Source of the DNA: Roseovarius nanhaiticus | GTDB lineage: Bacteria > Pseudomonadota > Alphaproteobacteria > Rhodobacterales > Rhodobacteraceae | Direction: 5' to 3' | Assembly (NCBI RefSeq): GCF_900156535.1 | Contig: NZ_FTNV01000001.1 | Location: forward strand, 434,001 to 498,000 | Length of the DNA: 64,000 nt | Part shown: positions 50,456-60,183 of the stretch, piece by piece | Numbering within the stretch: position 1 is the stretch's first letter | How the letters are laid out: each line of letters starts with the position of its first letter | The notes under the pieces: generated by a model | What the model was told of the DNA's origin: nothing | Database searches by the model: none | What the model saw: the letters and a program-made list of their open reading frames with translations, nothing else | Translations under genes and position numbers: made by a program

Positions 50456-52215
50456 TCATCCTCGACTTCGGGCAGGGCATCGGCCAGCGCCGCATTCTCG
50501 ATCTGGCGGGCCGTGCGAATTTCGATGATCTCGGCGCCGGGGAAGGCATCCTTGACCGCCTGGACCAGGGGATGGCTTTCAGCCTCGTTATGCAGAGCCA
50601 GCTTATCGGCGTCGCGCCGCGCCGCGATCGTTTCCCCGCCGCCCTCGTTGACCAGGGTGACGGCCCAGCGATTGCCCGTCCAACGCTGAAGCGCCGCGCC
50701 GAGGCGCTGGGCCAGATCGTGGGGCGCGCCCTCGGTGGGCACGAATTCAATCCGGCCGGGCTGGTAGGCGGCCAGTTGCACGCAGGTCTCGACCTCGACC
50801 AGCAGCTTGACGTCGCGATTGGCGCGGATGACCTCGACCACATGGTGAAAGGTGGGGTAATGCGCCAGAGCCTCGTTCGCGGCGACAGCCAGCGAGGCGC
50901 TGACGCCATTTCCGCCAGAGGCGCGCGGTTGATGCGTTTGCTGCGGCTGGCTGGCGGGTGCGCTGTAGGGCGCGCTGGCCTGCGCCGACGGACCGCCGCC
51001 AGTGCCGGATGCCGCAGTGCCGCCGCCGGGCGGGGAGGCGGGCACGGGCGTGTCCTTCAGCTTGCGCAGAAGCTCTTCGGGGCTGGGCAGGTCGGCCACA
51101 TGGGTCAGGCGGATCACGGCCATCTCGGCGGCCATCATCGCGTTGGGCGCGCCCGCGACCTCCTCGAGCGCCTTGAGCAGCATCTGCCACATGCGCGTCA
51201 GCACGCGCATCGGCAGCGCCTCGGCCATTTGCAGGCCACGCGCGCGCTCGTCGGGGCCGATGGTGGGATCGTCCGCCGCCTCGGGCGTGATTTTGACCAC
51301 AGAGGTCCAATGCGTGATCTCGGCCAGATCGCGTAGGACGGCCAGCGGATCGGCCCCGTCCGAATATTGCGCGCCGAGTTCGGTCAGCGCTCCGGCCGCG
51401 TCGCCCTTGAGGATCATGTCAAACAGGTCCAGCACGCGGCCCCGGTCGGCAAGGCCCAGCATCGCGCGCACCTGATCGGCGCCGGTTTCCCCTGCGCCGT
51501 GGCTGATGGCCTGATCGAGAAGGGAGGTCGCATCGCGGGCCGAGCCTTCGGCGGCGCGGGTGATGAGCGCCAGCGCATCGTCGGTGATCTCGGCGCCTTC
51601 GCTGCCCGCGATCTTGCGCATGAGTTTCAGCATCACCTCCGGCTCGATCCGGCGCAGATCGAAGCGCTGGCAGCGCGAGAGAACCGTCACCGGCACCTTG
51701 CGGATCTCGGTCGTGGCGAAGATGAACTTCACATGCGCCGGCGGCTCTTCCAGCGTTTTCAGAAGTGCGTTGAAGGCCGAGGTGCTGAGCATATGCACCT
51801 CGTCGATGATGAAAATCTTGTAGCGGGCCGATGCGGCGCGGTAGCTGACCGTCTCGATGATGGCGTCTCGGATATTCTGCACGCCCGTATGGCTGGCCGC
51901 GTCCATCTCCATCACGTCGACATGGCGGCCTTCCATGATGGCGACGCAATGCTCGCAGGTGCCGCAGGGATCGGTCGTCGGCCCGCCATTGCCGTCCGGG
52001 CCGATACAGTTCATGCCCTTGGCGATGATCCGCGCGGTGGTGGTTTTGCCGGTGCCGCGAATGCCCGTCATGATGAACGCTTGCGCGATGCGGTCCGCCT
52101 CGAACGCGTTTTTCAGGGTGCGCACCATCGCATCCTGCCCGACGAGGTCAGCAAAGGTCTCGGGCCGGTATTTGCGGGCCAGAACGCGGTAGCCGGAGGG
52201 GGCGGAGTCGGTCAT
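50431..52215 (-). CDS. dnaX: DNA polymerase III subunits gamma/tau
   Basis: A 594-residue clamp-loader ATPase that links the polymerase III cores and loads the sliding clamp. The Walker A motif is GIRGTGKTTTARIIAKG (about residues 49-65), zinc-binding cysteines are in DPCGTCEHC, Walker B is IFIIDEVHMLS, and the sensor region has FATTEIRKVPVTVLSRCQRFDLRR. Domain III runs to about residue 370. A low-complexity Pro/Gly/Ser/Gln linker follows (PVPASPPGGGTAASGTGGG) and then a C-terminal tau-like domain. Start is ATG at 52215. The operon dnaX, membrane protein, ybaB, recR follows the classical order with one insertion. Confidence 0.96.
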   Translation of the reverse strand: MTDSAPSGYRVLARKYRPETFADLVGQDAMVRTLKNAFEADRIAQAFIMTGIRGTGKTTTARIIAKGMNCIGPDGNGGPTTDPCGTCEHCVAIMEGRHVDVMEMDAASHTGVQNIRDAIIETVSYRAASARYKIFIIDEVHMLSTSAFNALLKTLEEPPAHVKFIFATTEIRKVPVTVLSRCQRFDLRRIEPEVMLKLMRKIAGSEGAEITDDALALITRAAEGSARDATSLLDQAISHGAGETGADQVRAMLGLADRGRVLDLFDMILKGDAAGALTELGAQYSDGADPLAVLRDLAEITHWTSVVKITPEAADDPTIGPDERARGLQMAEALPMRVLTRMWQMLLKALEEVAGAPNAMMAAEMAVIRLTHVADLPSPEELLRKLKDTPVPASPPGGGTAASGTGGGPSAQASAPYSAPASQPQQTHQPRASGGNGVSASLAVAANEALAHYPTFHHVVEVIRANRDVKLLVEVETCVQLAAYQPGRIEFVPTEGAPHDLAQRLGAALQRWTGNRWAVTLVNEGGGETIAARRDADKLALHNEAESHPLVQAVKDAFPGAEIIEIRTARQIENAALADALPEVEDEWDPFEED

Positions 52216-52306
52216 AGGGGGCGCCTGCTGGAATCGTCTGCTGTCAGGCGGTCAAGGTAGAGGGGCCGCGCGCCCGCGTCCACCGCCCTTGCCGGGCAAA
52301 GCGCGC

Positions 52307-52669
52307 TCACAGCGTCCAAAGCACCGCGCCAGTGCCCAGCGTGGCCAGCGTCAAGAGCGCGGCAAGGCGGCGGAAGTTCTTGGCCTCCGTCACCTCGGCC
52401 TCGCGGCAGGTGAGGCGCTCATGCGTCTTGTGCGCCTGATTGGCGGCGGTCCAGTAGATGACAATCGCCGCGAACAAAAACAGACTGGCCACGCCCTTGG
52501 CCGCCCATGTCGGCTCGAAATCGCCGAAGACGGCCTTGAGCGCGATGGCCACACCGACCGCACCCAAACCAAGGCCCATCCACGAATTGAACGTGCGCTC
52601 ATTGGCCATGATGGTCCGGTCCTCGGCCCAATCGGTGCGCTGCGCGGCCTTGTCATTCTTGTCGCTCAT
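52307..52669 (-). CDS. DUF202-family small membrane protein
   Basis: A 120-residue protein of the DUF202 (YidH-like) family, of unknown function. The diagnostic segment is EDRTIMANERTFNSWMGLGLGAVGVAIAL, followed by a second helix (GVASLFLFAAIVIYWTAA) and a C-terminal third helix (LAALLTLATLGTGAVLWTL), with a charged loop between. The start is the ATG at 52669. It is divergent from the zinc metallopeptidase gene and upstream of dnaX in the same direction, with a 91-base gap between, so co-transcription is possible. Confidence 0.85.
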   Translation of the reverse strand: MSDKNDKAAQRTDWAEDRTIMANERTFNSWMGLGLGAVGVAIALKAVFGDFEPTWAAKGVASLFLFAAIVIYWTAANQAHKTHERLTCREAEVTEAKNFRRLAALLTLATLGTGAVLWTL

Positions 52670-52785
52670 GCGCCCAAAGCTAAGCCACGCGTCCGCCTTT
52701 GGCGAGACGGGTTTTTCCGGTAGTGCGCGCGGCGCGACCGGCGGTATAGTCGAGATGACAGAATTTGCGCCGGGGGGCTGCCGAC

Positions 52786-53625
52786 ATGAAGCTGAAAGGG
52801 CTGCGCCGCAGCCGCAATATCGAGGACCGTCGTCGAAGCGGTGGGCGCGGCGCCGGGATCGGCGGCGTCGGCCTGATCGTGGTGCTGGCCATCGGCTATT
52901 TCGCCGGCATCGACGTGACGCCCCTTCTGCAGGGGATGCAGGGCGGGGGCGTGCAATCCTCGCAGCCTCGCACGCTCAGCGCCGAGGAAGAGCGCGCGGC
53001 GGATTTCACTGCCCGCGTTCTGGGCAGCACCGAAGAGGTCTGGTCCCAGCTGATGCCCCAGCAGGCGGGGCAGGCCTACCGCCCGCCTGTCATGGTGCTT
53101 TATTCCGGCGTCACGCAGAGCCCGTGCGGAGGCGCCTCGGGCGCGACGGGGCCGTTCTATTGCCCGGCGGATCGCAAGGCGTATCTGGACACCGAATTTT
53201 TTGCCACGCTGGCCGGGCGGCTGGGCGCGCGGGGGGATTTTGCGGCGGCTTATGTGGTGGCGCATGAGGTGGCGCATCACGTTCAGAACGAACTGGGCAT
53301 CCTGGGGCAAGTGAGTGAGGCGCGCCAATCCGCCAGCACGGCGCAGGCAAATGCGCTGACCGTCCGGCTGGAATTGCAGGCCGACTGCCTCAGCGGCGTC
53401 TGGGCGCAGGCGGTCGAGGGCGCACTCGAGCCGGGCGATCTGGACGAGGCGCTGAATGCCGCGCGGCGCATCGGCGACGATCATCTGCAACGGCAGGCGG
53501 GCCGTGTGCCGCAGCCTCACACCTTTACCCACGGCACGTCCGAGCAGCGCGCGCGCTGGTTCGCGCGCGGGTACGAGCGGGGGCAGATGAGCGCCTGCGA
53601 CACCTTCGGCGCCGAGCGGCTGTAA
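52786..53625 (+). CDS. Neutral zinc metallopeptidase (YpfJ family)
   Basis: A 279-residue membrane-anchored protein of the YpfJ / putative neutral zinc metallopeptidase family. A basic N-terminus (MKLKGLRRSRNIEDRR, a family hallmark) precedes one transmembrane helix (GIGGVGLIVVLAIGYFAGI), then the extracytoplasmic domain. The zinc site is YVVAHEVAHHVQNELG, with a downstream Glu in RLELQADCLSGVWA as third ligand. Conserved cysteines are seen in SPCGGASGATGPFYCPAD. The start is the ATG at 52786, where the family similarity begins. Biological role is unknown. A tyrosine-phosphatase-type gene follows after eleven bases and may be co-transcribed. Confidence 0.93.
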   Translation: MKLKGLRRSRNIEDRRRSGGRGAGIGGVGLIVVLAIGYFAGIDVTPLLQGMQGGGVQSSQPRTLSAEEERAADFTARVLGSTEEVWSQLMPQQAGQAYRPPVMVLYSGVTQSPCGGASGATGPFYCPADRKAYLDTEFFATLAGRLGARGDFAAAYVVAHEVAHHVQNELGILGQVSEARQSASTAQANALTVRLELQADCLSGVWAQAVEGALEPGDLDEALNAARRIGDDHLQRQAGRVPQPHTFTHGTSEQRARWFARGYERGQMSACDTFGAERL

Positions 53626-53636
53626 GGGGGGGCGGC

Positions 53637-54137
53637 ATGACGGGCTTTGTCATCCATGCCTTGCCGGTGCTGAACGGAATTCTCGCCATCGCGCCCCTGC
53701 CCGGTGCGGGCGGGGACTACGAGGCCGATATGGAGCATCTGCGCGACTGGCGCCCCGCGATGGTCATGAGCCTGACGACCAGTGCCGAGATGCGCGCTGC
53801 GGCAGCGGGCGATCTGGGCCGCGCGGTGATGGAGATGGGCGCGCGCTGGGTGCATATGGAAGTGCCGGATTTCGGCACGCCCGATGCCGCCGGGATGGCC
53901 GCGTGGCGCAAATCCGCGCCGCTGGCGCTGTCGGCCCTGCGCGGCGGGGGCCGCGTGCTGATCCATTGCCGGGGCGGCTGTGGGCGTTCGGGCATGGCGG
54001 CCCTGCGCCTGATGATCGAAGCGGGCGAGCCACCTGACGACGCGCTCGCGCGTCTGCGCCGCACACGCGATTGCGCGGTCGAGACGGCGGCCCAGATGCG
54101 CTGGTCCCGTCAGGGCATGCCACCGCCGGCGACGTGA
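53637..54137 (+). CDS. Protein tyrosine phosphatase-like (cysteine phosphatase) protein
   Basis: A 166-residue protein with the cysteine phosphatase loop HCRGGCGRSG (about residues 103-112), which fits HCX5RS. Upstream, RWVHMEVPDFGTPD may supply the general acid. This suggests a dual-specificity or tyrosine-type phosphatase; the substrate is unknown, and members like this also act on small phosphorylated compounds. There is no signal peptide. It starts eleven bases after the metallopeptidase gene and ends 18 bases before the SRP RNA region on the other strand. Confidence 0.85.
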   Translation: MTGFVIHALPVLNGILAIAPLPGAGGDYEADMEHLRDWRPAMVMSLTTSAEMRAAAAGDLGRAVMEMGARWVHMEVPDFGTPDAAGMAAWRKSAPLALSALRGGGRVLIHCRGGCGRSGMAALRLMIEAGEPPDDALARLRRTRDCAVETAAQMRWSRQGMPPPAT

Positions 54138-54155
54138 AGTATTGAGGGGTAAGGT

Positions 54156-54249
54156 GAGAGGCTGGACAACGACCCAAGCGGGGCTCGTTACGGCTGCTTC
54201 CTTCCGGATCTGACCGGGTTGGCGAGGCGCCTGCCCGCGCCAACCTCTC
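54156..54249 (-). ncRNA. ffs: Signal recognition particle RNA (4.5S, small type)
   Basis: On the minus strand the conserved apical part GGTCAGATCCGGAAGGAAGC and AGCC is present, with the usual GGAAGGAAGCAGCC tetraloop-side region. The ends pair as GAGAGGTTGG and CCAGCCTCTC, giving a single long hairpin of about 94 bases. This is the RNA of the signal recognition particle, which works with Ffh in membrane protein targeting. The exact ends are estimated from the pairing. Confidence 0.93.
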
Positions 54250-54425
54250 AAGCGGTTAGATAAAGGGGATGATCCAGCGATGCAAGGGGGGTGCCGGATT
54301 GCAACTGTCCCGCGCGCCAAGAGGATTTCGAAAACCATTCGGGCCGTAAAGCTTGCGCAGTGCATTGGGATCGGTGCACATCATGCCCCGTATCCTGCGC
54401 CCGATGATCGAGCTAAACCCCGTCA

Positions 54426-54800
54426 ATGCGCCGCCTGACATCCCTGACGCGCAATTTCATGTGCGAAGTTCTGCCGGTGCTGGTGGCCTTGGCGCTGTGC
54501 CTGCGCATCATGGCTGCGCCGATGATGGTGCCTGTTCTGGTCGATGGCCGCATCGCGCTGTGTCTGGGCGGACAGATCGTCACGGTCGCGCTCGATCCGG
54601 CCGATCCGTCTACGCCGGAATTGCACACAGATACCTGCCCGCTCCTCGGTATCACTGCGGCGCTGGAGGTCACCGGTCCGGCATTTGCGGCGCGTGCTGT
54701 CCAAGGGACAGAGAATCGTTTTGCGCCGATGCGAATGGTGCTGTCCGAATCGGCACTTGTCCTCAGCTACCGGGCGCGGGCTCCGCCGACCGTCATCTGA
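54426..54800 (+). CDS. Small secreted or membrane protein, DUF2946-like
   Basis: A 124-residue protein with an N-terminal hydrophobic segment (FMCEVLPVLVALALCLRIMAAP). The following part has DGRIALCLGGQIVTVALDPAD and then TDTCPLLG, which resembles DUF2946-type proteins often found near copper or other metal handling genes. The two cysteines may bind a metal or form a disulfide. The ribosome binding site is weak and the assignment rests on the pattern. It lies 78 bases before the methionine- and histidine-rich outer-membrane protein gene in the same direction, so the two probably form an operon. Confidence 0.55.
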   Translation: MRRLTSLTRNFMCEVLPVLVALALCLRIMAAPMMVPVLVDGRIALCLGGQIVTVALDPADPSTPELHTDTCPLLGITAALEVTGPAFAARAVQGTENRFAPMRMVLSESALVLSYRARAPPTVI

Positions 54801-54878
54801 TCCACCATAGAGTTCAATCAGACTGACACCGGACAGGCGGCGCCAAGGCGCTGTGCCGGACAATGAGAGACATATTCA

Positions 54879-56045
54879 ATGACACGTATCACGACCGCGG
54901 CGCTCCTATGCGCTGCCTTGATGGCCGTGCAGGCCACCAAGCCTGCGCTGGCCCAGACCCACATGATGACGATAAAGGAGAGCTCCGGTCACGGTATGGC
55001 CACCGCCGACAAGCCGCACTCGGGGCCGCATGGCGGTATGATGAAACCGGGCCACGGAGCCATGCATGGCCCGGCGCGGATGATGGGCAATCACCTGATG
55101 CCGGCGGGCAAGGTGATGTTGGGTTACAGCTTTGGCGCCATGTCGATGAGCGGGAACCGCATCGGCACAACCGAGGTGAGCGACGCCTTCGTCGCCACGC
55201 AAGTGCCCAACGTTTTCTTTGGCGCGCCGGGACAGCCGCCCACCTTGCGGATCGTCCCCCAAGAGATGACCATGCAGATGCACATGTTCGGTCTGATGTA
55301 CGCGCCGACGGATCGCCTGACACTGATGGCGATGCTGCCCTGGGTCGAAAAAAGCATGACCTCGACCACCTATGCCGGCGCCGCCGGGACGACGGTTCTG
55401 GGCCGCTCCAAGATGCGCAGCGAGGGCTTGGGCGATATTCGCGTTGGCGGCACGTTCGGGCTGATGCGAGACCACCGCAGCCAGCTCCTTTTCGGCATGA
55501 CGATGAGCCTGCCGACCGGGTCGATCACCGAGACGGGCACGATGCTGTCACCGATGGGGATGCAGATGACGCGGCGCATGGCCTACCCGATGCAGCTGGG
55601 CTCGGGCACGTATGACCTGATGCCGACGCTCAGCTATCGCAGTGGCAAGGGGCGGTTCAACTACGGTGCGCAACTGCGCGGAACGGTCCGGCTGGGCAGC
55701 AATGATGAGGGATATTCGCTGGGCGATGAGGTGGCTGTGGCCGCTTGGGCCAGCTATAAACCGGCGCCGCTCTATAGCGTCTGGGGCAAAATCGAGGCGG
55801 CGCGCCTGGGCCGGATCGACGGGCGCGATGCGCTGATCGCGGGGCCCATGCAGGGGGCGAACCCGGCCTTTCAGGGCGGCGACACTGTCACACTGACGGC
55901 GGGCATCGATTTCACGTTGCAGGATGGGCCGCTGAAGGGGCACCGCATCGGCCTCGATATTGGCGCGCCGATCTACCAGGATCTGAACGGACCGCGTCTT
56001 GGTACCGATTGGGTGTTGGGAGCAAGCTGGCGCAAGATGTTCTGA
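54879..56045 (+). CDS. Met/His-rich outer-membrane beta-barrel protein, probably metal-related
   Basis: A 388-residue protein with a signal peptide (LLCAALMAVQATKPALAQ). The next 50 residues are very rich in Met and His, including HMMTIKESSGHGM and GPHGGMMKPGHGAMHGPARMMG, the kind of motif that binds copper(I/II) or silver. The rest has alternating hydrophobic and polar stretches and many Gly and aromatic residues, ending in GASWRKMF with a terminal Phe, typical of an outer-membrane beta-barrel of the transporter-like PF13557 type. The substrate is not known. With the small DUF2946-like gene upstream it suggests copper handling. The family is not certain. Confidence 0.7.
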   Translation: MTRITTAALLCAALMAVQATKPALAQTHMMTIKESSGHGMATADKPHSGPHGGMMKPGHGAMHGPARMMGNHLMPAGKVMLGYSFGAMSMSGNRIGTTEVSDAFVATQVPNVFFGAPGQPPTLRIVPQEMTMQMHMFGLMYAPTDRLTLMAMLPWVEKSMTSTTYAGAAGTTVLGRSKMRSEGLGDIRVGGTFGLMRDHRSQLLFGMTMSLPTGSITETGTMLSPMGMQMTRRMAYPMQLGSGTYDLMPTLSYRSGKGRFNYGAQLRGTVRLGSNDEGYSLGDEVAVAAWASYKPAPLYSVWGKIEAARLGRIDGRDALIAGPMQGANPAFQGGDTVTLTAGIDFTLQDGPLKGHRIGLDIGAPIYQDLNGPRLGTDWVLGASWRKMF

Positions 56046-56117
56046 GGATCGGCGCGCGGCGCATGGTGCCGCAGGGCAGCTGCGGCCCTTCGGTCCGTGC
56101 GGCACCTTCCGAACGCG

Positions 56118-58112
56118 CTAGTCCAGCGTCGAGGGGATTGTCGCGCCGGTCAATTCCTCGCTGAAGGGCACCGGGTGCGGATCGCGGCCCAGCCGCGCGC
56201 GGTAGATCGGCAGGCTTTCGGCGACGCGCTGCACATAGTTGCGCGTCTCGTCGAAGGGGATGAACTCGATCCAGTCGATGACATCGAGCCCATTCATGCC
56301 GGTCCCGTCCCGCGGATCGCCCCGCTCGGACATCCAGCGGGGCGGGCGTGCGGGGCCGGCGTTATAGGCCGCCGAGATCATCACCACATTGCCCCCGAAC
56401 CGCTGCGACATCTGCGCGAGATAGCTGGAGCCAAGCCGCGCGTTGTATCGCCAATCGTTCAGCACGCGGGACCGGTCATAGGGCAGGCCGATATCGCGGG
56501 CGACATCGCTGGCGGTGCCGGGCAGCACCTGCATCAGCCCCAGCGCACCTGCGCCGCTGGCGACGCGATGGTCGAACTCGCTTTCGCGCCGGGCGATGGC
56601 CAGCGCCATTTCCATTGGCACGGGCAGATCCATATTGCGCATCGGATGCAGCGCGTAATAGGCCGCAGGCAAAACGATGCCGCGCGAGGCCGCCGCCTTG
56701 CCCAGCATCACCTCCAGATGCGGCTGGCCGATATCGCGCAGCGCGTCGCCAAGGCTGCCCATCTCGCCCCGGTTCAGCGTGTCCGCCAGCGCGGTCACGA
56801 ACCATTCCGAATAGGTCAGCTGATCCGCCGCCGACAGCAGCGTGATCGCCCGGAACGCATCGCTCTGCGCAAAGGCCGCTTCGCGCCAAGGCGCAAAGGT
56901 CTCGCCGCCCGCCAGCACCGCCTCGAAGGGCAGGCCCGCCTTTTCCGCGGCCAGCAGCCCGTAGAAACTGGTCTGCTCGGCCGCGCCTTGGGCATAGGCG
57001 AATTGCGCCGCTTCGGGATCGCCCAGATCCTCCTGCGCGCGCCCGATCCAGTAATGCGCCCGGCCCAACGAGATAGGCGTCGAGACGGCGGCACGCAGCC
57101 GCTGGAAATGATCCAGCGCCAGCGCCGGATCCTCCATGAAGCGCAGGGCAAGGTAGCCCGACAGCCATTCGAGGTCGGCATAGGCGCCGCCCTCCTCCAG
57201 CTGGTGATGCGCGGCCAGATCGTAGGCGCGCGCGTATTGGCCGTCGCGCATCATCCGCCGGGCAAAGCTGCGCCGCCAGCCGGACCAGCGCACGGCCTCG
57301 CCCAGACCGCCTTCGATCCGGCTTTGGGCGATCATGTGGTCCATAGCCTTTTCAGGCTGATCGGTGGCGATATAACGCTCGAAAAGGACATGCGCGATGC
57401 CGGGATCGCGCTGCATCTCTTCGGGCAGGGCGAGGATCTTGGCCTCGATGCCGCGCGCGCCGTTGTCGGCGCTCATGCGGATCTCGGCCCGCGCGCGCAG
57501 ATCGTCATCGACCAGCGGCAGCATGAGGGCCGCGTCCTTGAGGCCGCGCCACAGCGCCATGTCCATGCGCGCCGCGTGATGCGGCGTCAGGATGGTGCCG
57601 TAGGCGTTGATGAAATCGGTATGCTCCTCGGTGCTCAGATCGAAACTGCGCCAGGCGTCAATGACCACCTCCTCGGCGCGCTCGGTCCGGCCCAGCCCCT
57701 TGAGCGCGGCGGCAAAGCGCAGCACGCCCTCGCCGGTCTGGGGCGCCGCGCCTTCGTAGAAGAGGACGATCTCGCCGTCGCTGGCGCCCTCCAACGTTTC
57801 CAGAGATTGTGCGCGCAGCCGCTCCAGCCCCGGCCAGCCGGGATGCGCGTTGAGAAACGTCAGAACCTCGTCCAGCGTGCCGTTTCCGGCCCGCAGCCGC
57901 GCCCATTCCACCAGCCGTTCGGCGACGCGCCCCTCGCGCGCGGCAAGCTCTGCCGCACGGTCCCAGCGGCCCGCCGATCCGGCCTCCAGCGCACTGGCCA
58001 GCGCATGGGGCGGGCGCACCGCGCCAAGCCCGCCCGCGCCTTGCGAAAAGGCCGGCAAAGCGCTGCTCAGCAGCATCAGGGCAGCGAAAAGAGAGCGCGA
58101 CATGGCTTGCAT
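56118..58112 (-). CDS. Soluble lytic transglycosylase (Slt70-like)
   Basis: A 664-residue periplasmic enzyme with a signal peptide (SLFAALMLLSSALPAFSQ). It cleaves the glycan strands of peptidoglycan, forming 1,6-anhydromuramic acid. The long N-terminal part is a helical superhelix of TPR-like repeats (about residues 25-460). The C-terminal goose-lysozyme-like domain has the catalytic Glu in IARRESEFDHRVASGAGALGLMQVLPGTA, and then VMISAAYNAGPARPPRW and IPFDETRNYVQRVAES. Two ATGs lie near the N-terminus (58112 and 58103); I use the first. It is divergent from dapA, an early gene of diaminopimelate and peptidoglycan precursor synthesis. Confidence 0.94.
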   Translation of the reverse strand: MQAMSRSLFAALMLLSSALPAFSQGAGGLGAVRPPHALASALEAGSAGRWDRAAELAAREGRVAERLVEWARLRAGNGTLDEVLTFLNAHPGWPGLERLRAQSLETLEGASDGEIVLFYEGAAPQTGEGVLRFAAALKGLGRTERAEEVVIDAWRSFDLSTEEHTDFINAYGTILTPHHAARMDMALWRGLKDAALMLPLVDDDLRARAEIRMSADNGARGIEAKILALPEEMQRDPGIAHVLFERYIATDQPEKAMDHMIAQSRIEGGLGEAVRWSGWRRSFARRMMRDGQYARAYDLAAHHQLEEGGAYADLEWLSGYLALRFMEDPALALDHFQRLRAAVSTPISLGRAHYWIGRAQEDLGDPEAAQFAYAQGAAEQTSFYGLLAAEKAGLPFEAVLAGGETFAPWREAAFAQSDAFRAITLLSAADQLTYSEWFVTALADTLNRGEMGSLGDALRDIGQPHLEVMLGKAAASRGIVLPAAYYALHPMRNMDLPVPMEMALAIARRESEFDHRVASGAGALGLMQVLPGTASDVARDIGLPYDRSRVLNDWRYNARLGSSYLAQMSQRFGGNVVMISAAYNAGPARPPRWMSERGDPRDGTGMNGLDVIDWIEFIPFDETRNYVQRVAESLPIYRARLGRDPHPVPFSEELTGATIPSTLD

Positions 58113-58262
58113 TTCCCATCAAGGCGAAGGATAGACGCACCCAGCCTATGCGGGCATCGGCGCGCCGTCCACCGGCCCATATAGGGCGCGCGGCGGGGCG
58201 CTGCCATGTCCGCGCCCACCTTTCGGGCCGATACGCCCGAACTCACGACAAGGAGTCCGCAC

Positions 58263-59138
58263 ATGATCAAAGGATCGCTTCCAGCTCTGGTCACGCCGCT
58301 CAAAGACGGCGCTGTGGACTTCGACACTCTGGCCAAACTCGTCGAGTGGCATATCGAGGAGGGCAGCAATGGCCTCGTCCCAGTGGGCACCACAGGCGAA
58401 AGCCCGACCCTGACCCATGACGAGCATATGAAAGTCGTCGAAGAGGTCGTGCGCGCCGCCGCGGGCCGCATTCCCGTTGTCGCGGGTGCAGGCAGCAACA
58501 ACACCGCCGAGACGGTTCAGTTCATGCGCCACGCCCACAAGGTGGGTGCCGATGCCGCGCTGGTCGTCACGCCCTATTACAACAAGCCGACGCAGGCGGG
58601 CCTCATCGCGCATTTCACTGCCGCGCATGACAGCTGCGATCTGCCGATCATCATCTACAACATTCCCGGCCGCTCGTCGGTCGACATGACGCCCGCCACG
58701 ATGGGCGAGCTGGCACGCCTGCCGCGCATCATCGGCGTCAAGGACGCGACCGGCGATCTGGCGCGCGTCTGCGCGCAGCGTATCACCTGCGGCACGGATT
58801 TCGTCCAGATCTCGGGCGAGGACGCGACGGCCCACGGCTTCAACGCGCAGGGCGGCGTCGGCTGCATTTCAGTCACGGCCAACGCCGCGCCCAAGCTCTG
58901 CGCGCAGCTTCAGGCGGCCTGCCTTGCCGGGGATTACGCCGAAGCGCTCAAGATCCAGGACCGGCTGATGCCGCTCCACCACGCGATCTTCACCGAGCCG
59001 GGCCTTGTCGGCGCGAAATACGCGATGTCCCTTCTGGGCAAATGCAGCCCCGAGACCCGCTCGCCCCTCGTGCCCCTGACGGATGGCACCAAGGCGCTGG
59101 TGGAAAAGGCGATGCGCCACGCGGGCCTGCTGAACTAG
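58263..59138 (+). CDS. dapA: 4-hydroxy-tetrahydrodipicolinate synthase
   Basis: A 291-residue class I aldolase that joins pyruvate and aspartate semialdehyde in lysine and diaminopimelate synthesis. Signatures are [39 protein letters not shown], the Tyr in [26 protein letters not shown] and the Schiff-base Lys in [13 protein letters not shown] (about Lys162). The start is the ATG of MIKGSLP with an AAGGAG site; the frame extends 57 bases upstream without support. The gene shares its last four bases with the convergent GlxA-type regulator gene. asd, which makes its substrate, is elsewhere in the window at 45963. Confidence 0.97.
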   Translation: MIKGSLPALVTPLKDGAVDFDTLAKLVEWHIEEGSNGLVPVGTTGESPTLTHDEHMKVVEEVVRAAAGRIPVVAGAGSNNTAETVQFMRHAHKVGADAALVVTPYYNKPTQAGLIAHFTAAHDSCDLPIIIYNIPGRSSVDMTPATMGELARLPRIIGVKDATGDLARVCAQRITCGTDFVQISGEDATAHGFNAQGGVGCISVTANAAPKLCAQLQAACLAGDYAEALKIQDRLMPLHHAIFTEPGLVGAKYAMSLLGKCSPETRSPLVPLTDGTKALVEKAMRHAGLLN

Positions 59139-60103
59139 GCATCGCGGTAGCGCGACGGTGGATGTCCAAACTGCGCCGCATAGGCACGGCTGAAATGCGA
59201 TGAATTGGCAAAGCCCGTGGCCAGCGCGATCTGCGTGAGCGGCATGGCCGAATTGCGCAGAAGGCTCTGCGCGCGGTCCAACCGCAGAGCGCGGTAGTAA
59301 CGCATGACGGGCGTGCCCAGCTGGTCGGTGAAAAGGCGGTTGAGCTGCCGGGGCGACACGCCTGCGATGCTCGCGATCTGGCTCAGGTCCAGCGGATCGG
59401 CCAGATGGCTTTCCATCACCTCGACCGCATCGAGAATGGCGGGCGTATGGCTGCCCACCCGCTCCGCGAGGCCCGCGCGCTGCGGCCCGATGGCGGGGCG
59501 CACCTCGGTATGCATGAACCAGTCGCTGACGCGGCGCGCAAAAGCTGCACCATGTTGCCGCGCGATGAGGGCGTGCATCATGTCCAGCGGCGCGGTGCCG
59601 CCCGCGCAGGTCATGCGGTCCCGGTCGATGACATAAAGGCTGCGCTCCAGCGCCAGATCGGGCGAAGCCTCGGCCAGCGCCTCGGCATATTCCCAGTGCA
59701 GCGTCATGCGCCGCCCGGCCATCAGCCCGGCGCGCGCCAGGATAACCGGCCCCCCCGACACGCCGCCCAGATGCACCCCCTCGCGAGCCATCCGTGCCAG
59801 CCAGCGCGCCATTGCCGGATCGTCATGCGCGCCCACATCGCCGCCCGCGATCACGAAAAGCATGTCGAGCCTCAGCGCCGCGCCCACCTGCGCATCCGGC
59901 GGCACCACTGCCGCGCCCGAGCTGGCGACCGGCCCGTTCCCCACATGCACCATCTCGTACAGCATGCGCCCCGCCAGCAGATTGGCCGCGCGCAAGGGCT
60001 CGACTGTGGCGGCATAGGACATCACGGCAAAATCGGCGATCGGCAGGATGCCGATTCGCACGGGCCGGGCGGCGGGATCGAGAGGCATGTCCATTCCAGA
60101 CAT
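59135..60103 (-). CDS. GlxA-family (AraC-type) transcriptional regulator
   Basis: A 322-residue regulator with an N-terminal DJ-1/PfpI (glutamine amidotransferase-like) domain and a C-terminal AraC helix-turn-helix pair. The sensor part runs from [29 protein letters not shown], with [16 protein letters not shown]. The DNA-binding part has [24 protein letters not shown] and [31 protein letters not shown]. In Pseudomonas relatives of this type (GbdR, SouR) turn on glycine betaine, dimethylglycine and sarcosine breakdown. Its position, divergent from soxB with an 80-base gap, makes it the probable activator of the sarcosine oxidase genes. The inducer is unproven. Confidence 0.92.
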   Translation of the reverse strand: MSGMDMPLDPAARPVRIGILPIADFAVMSYAATVEPLRAANLLAGRMLYEMVHVGNGPVASSGAAVVPPDAQVGAALRLDMLFVIAGGDVGAHDDPAMARWLARMAREGVHLGGVSGGPVILARAGLMAGRRMTLHWEYAEALAEASPDLALERSLYVIDRDRMTCAGGTAPLDMMHALIARQHGAAFARRVSDWFMHTEVRPAIGPQRAGLAERVGSHTPAILDAVEVMESHLADPLDLSQIASIAGVSPRQLNRLFTDQLGTPVMRYYRALRLDRAQSLLRNSAMPLTQIALATGFANSSHFSRAYAAQFGHPPSRYRDA

Positions 60104-60183
60104 CTATCCGACCTTTTCAGGAAAGTGCAAATGCCGCGAAACCTGCGACAAAGGCGCGAGCCTAGATCACCGGAAGATCCCCC

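Noticed and set aside
60104..60183. Riboswitch or clear regulator site in the gap before soxB
   Set aside because: The 80-base gap is too short for a glycine riboswitch and no convincing inverted repeat or known GbdR-type site was seen.
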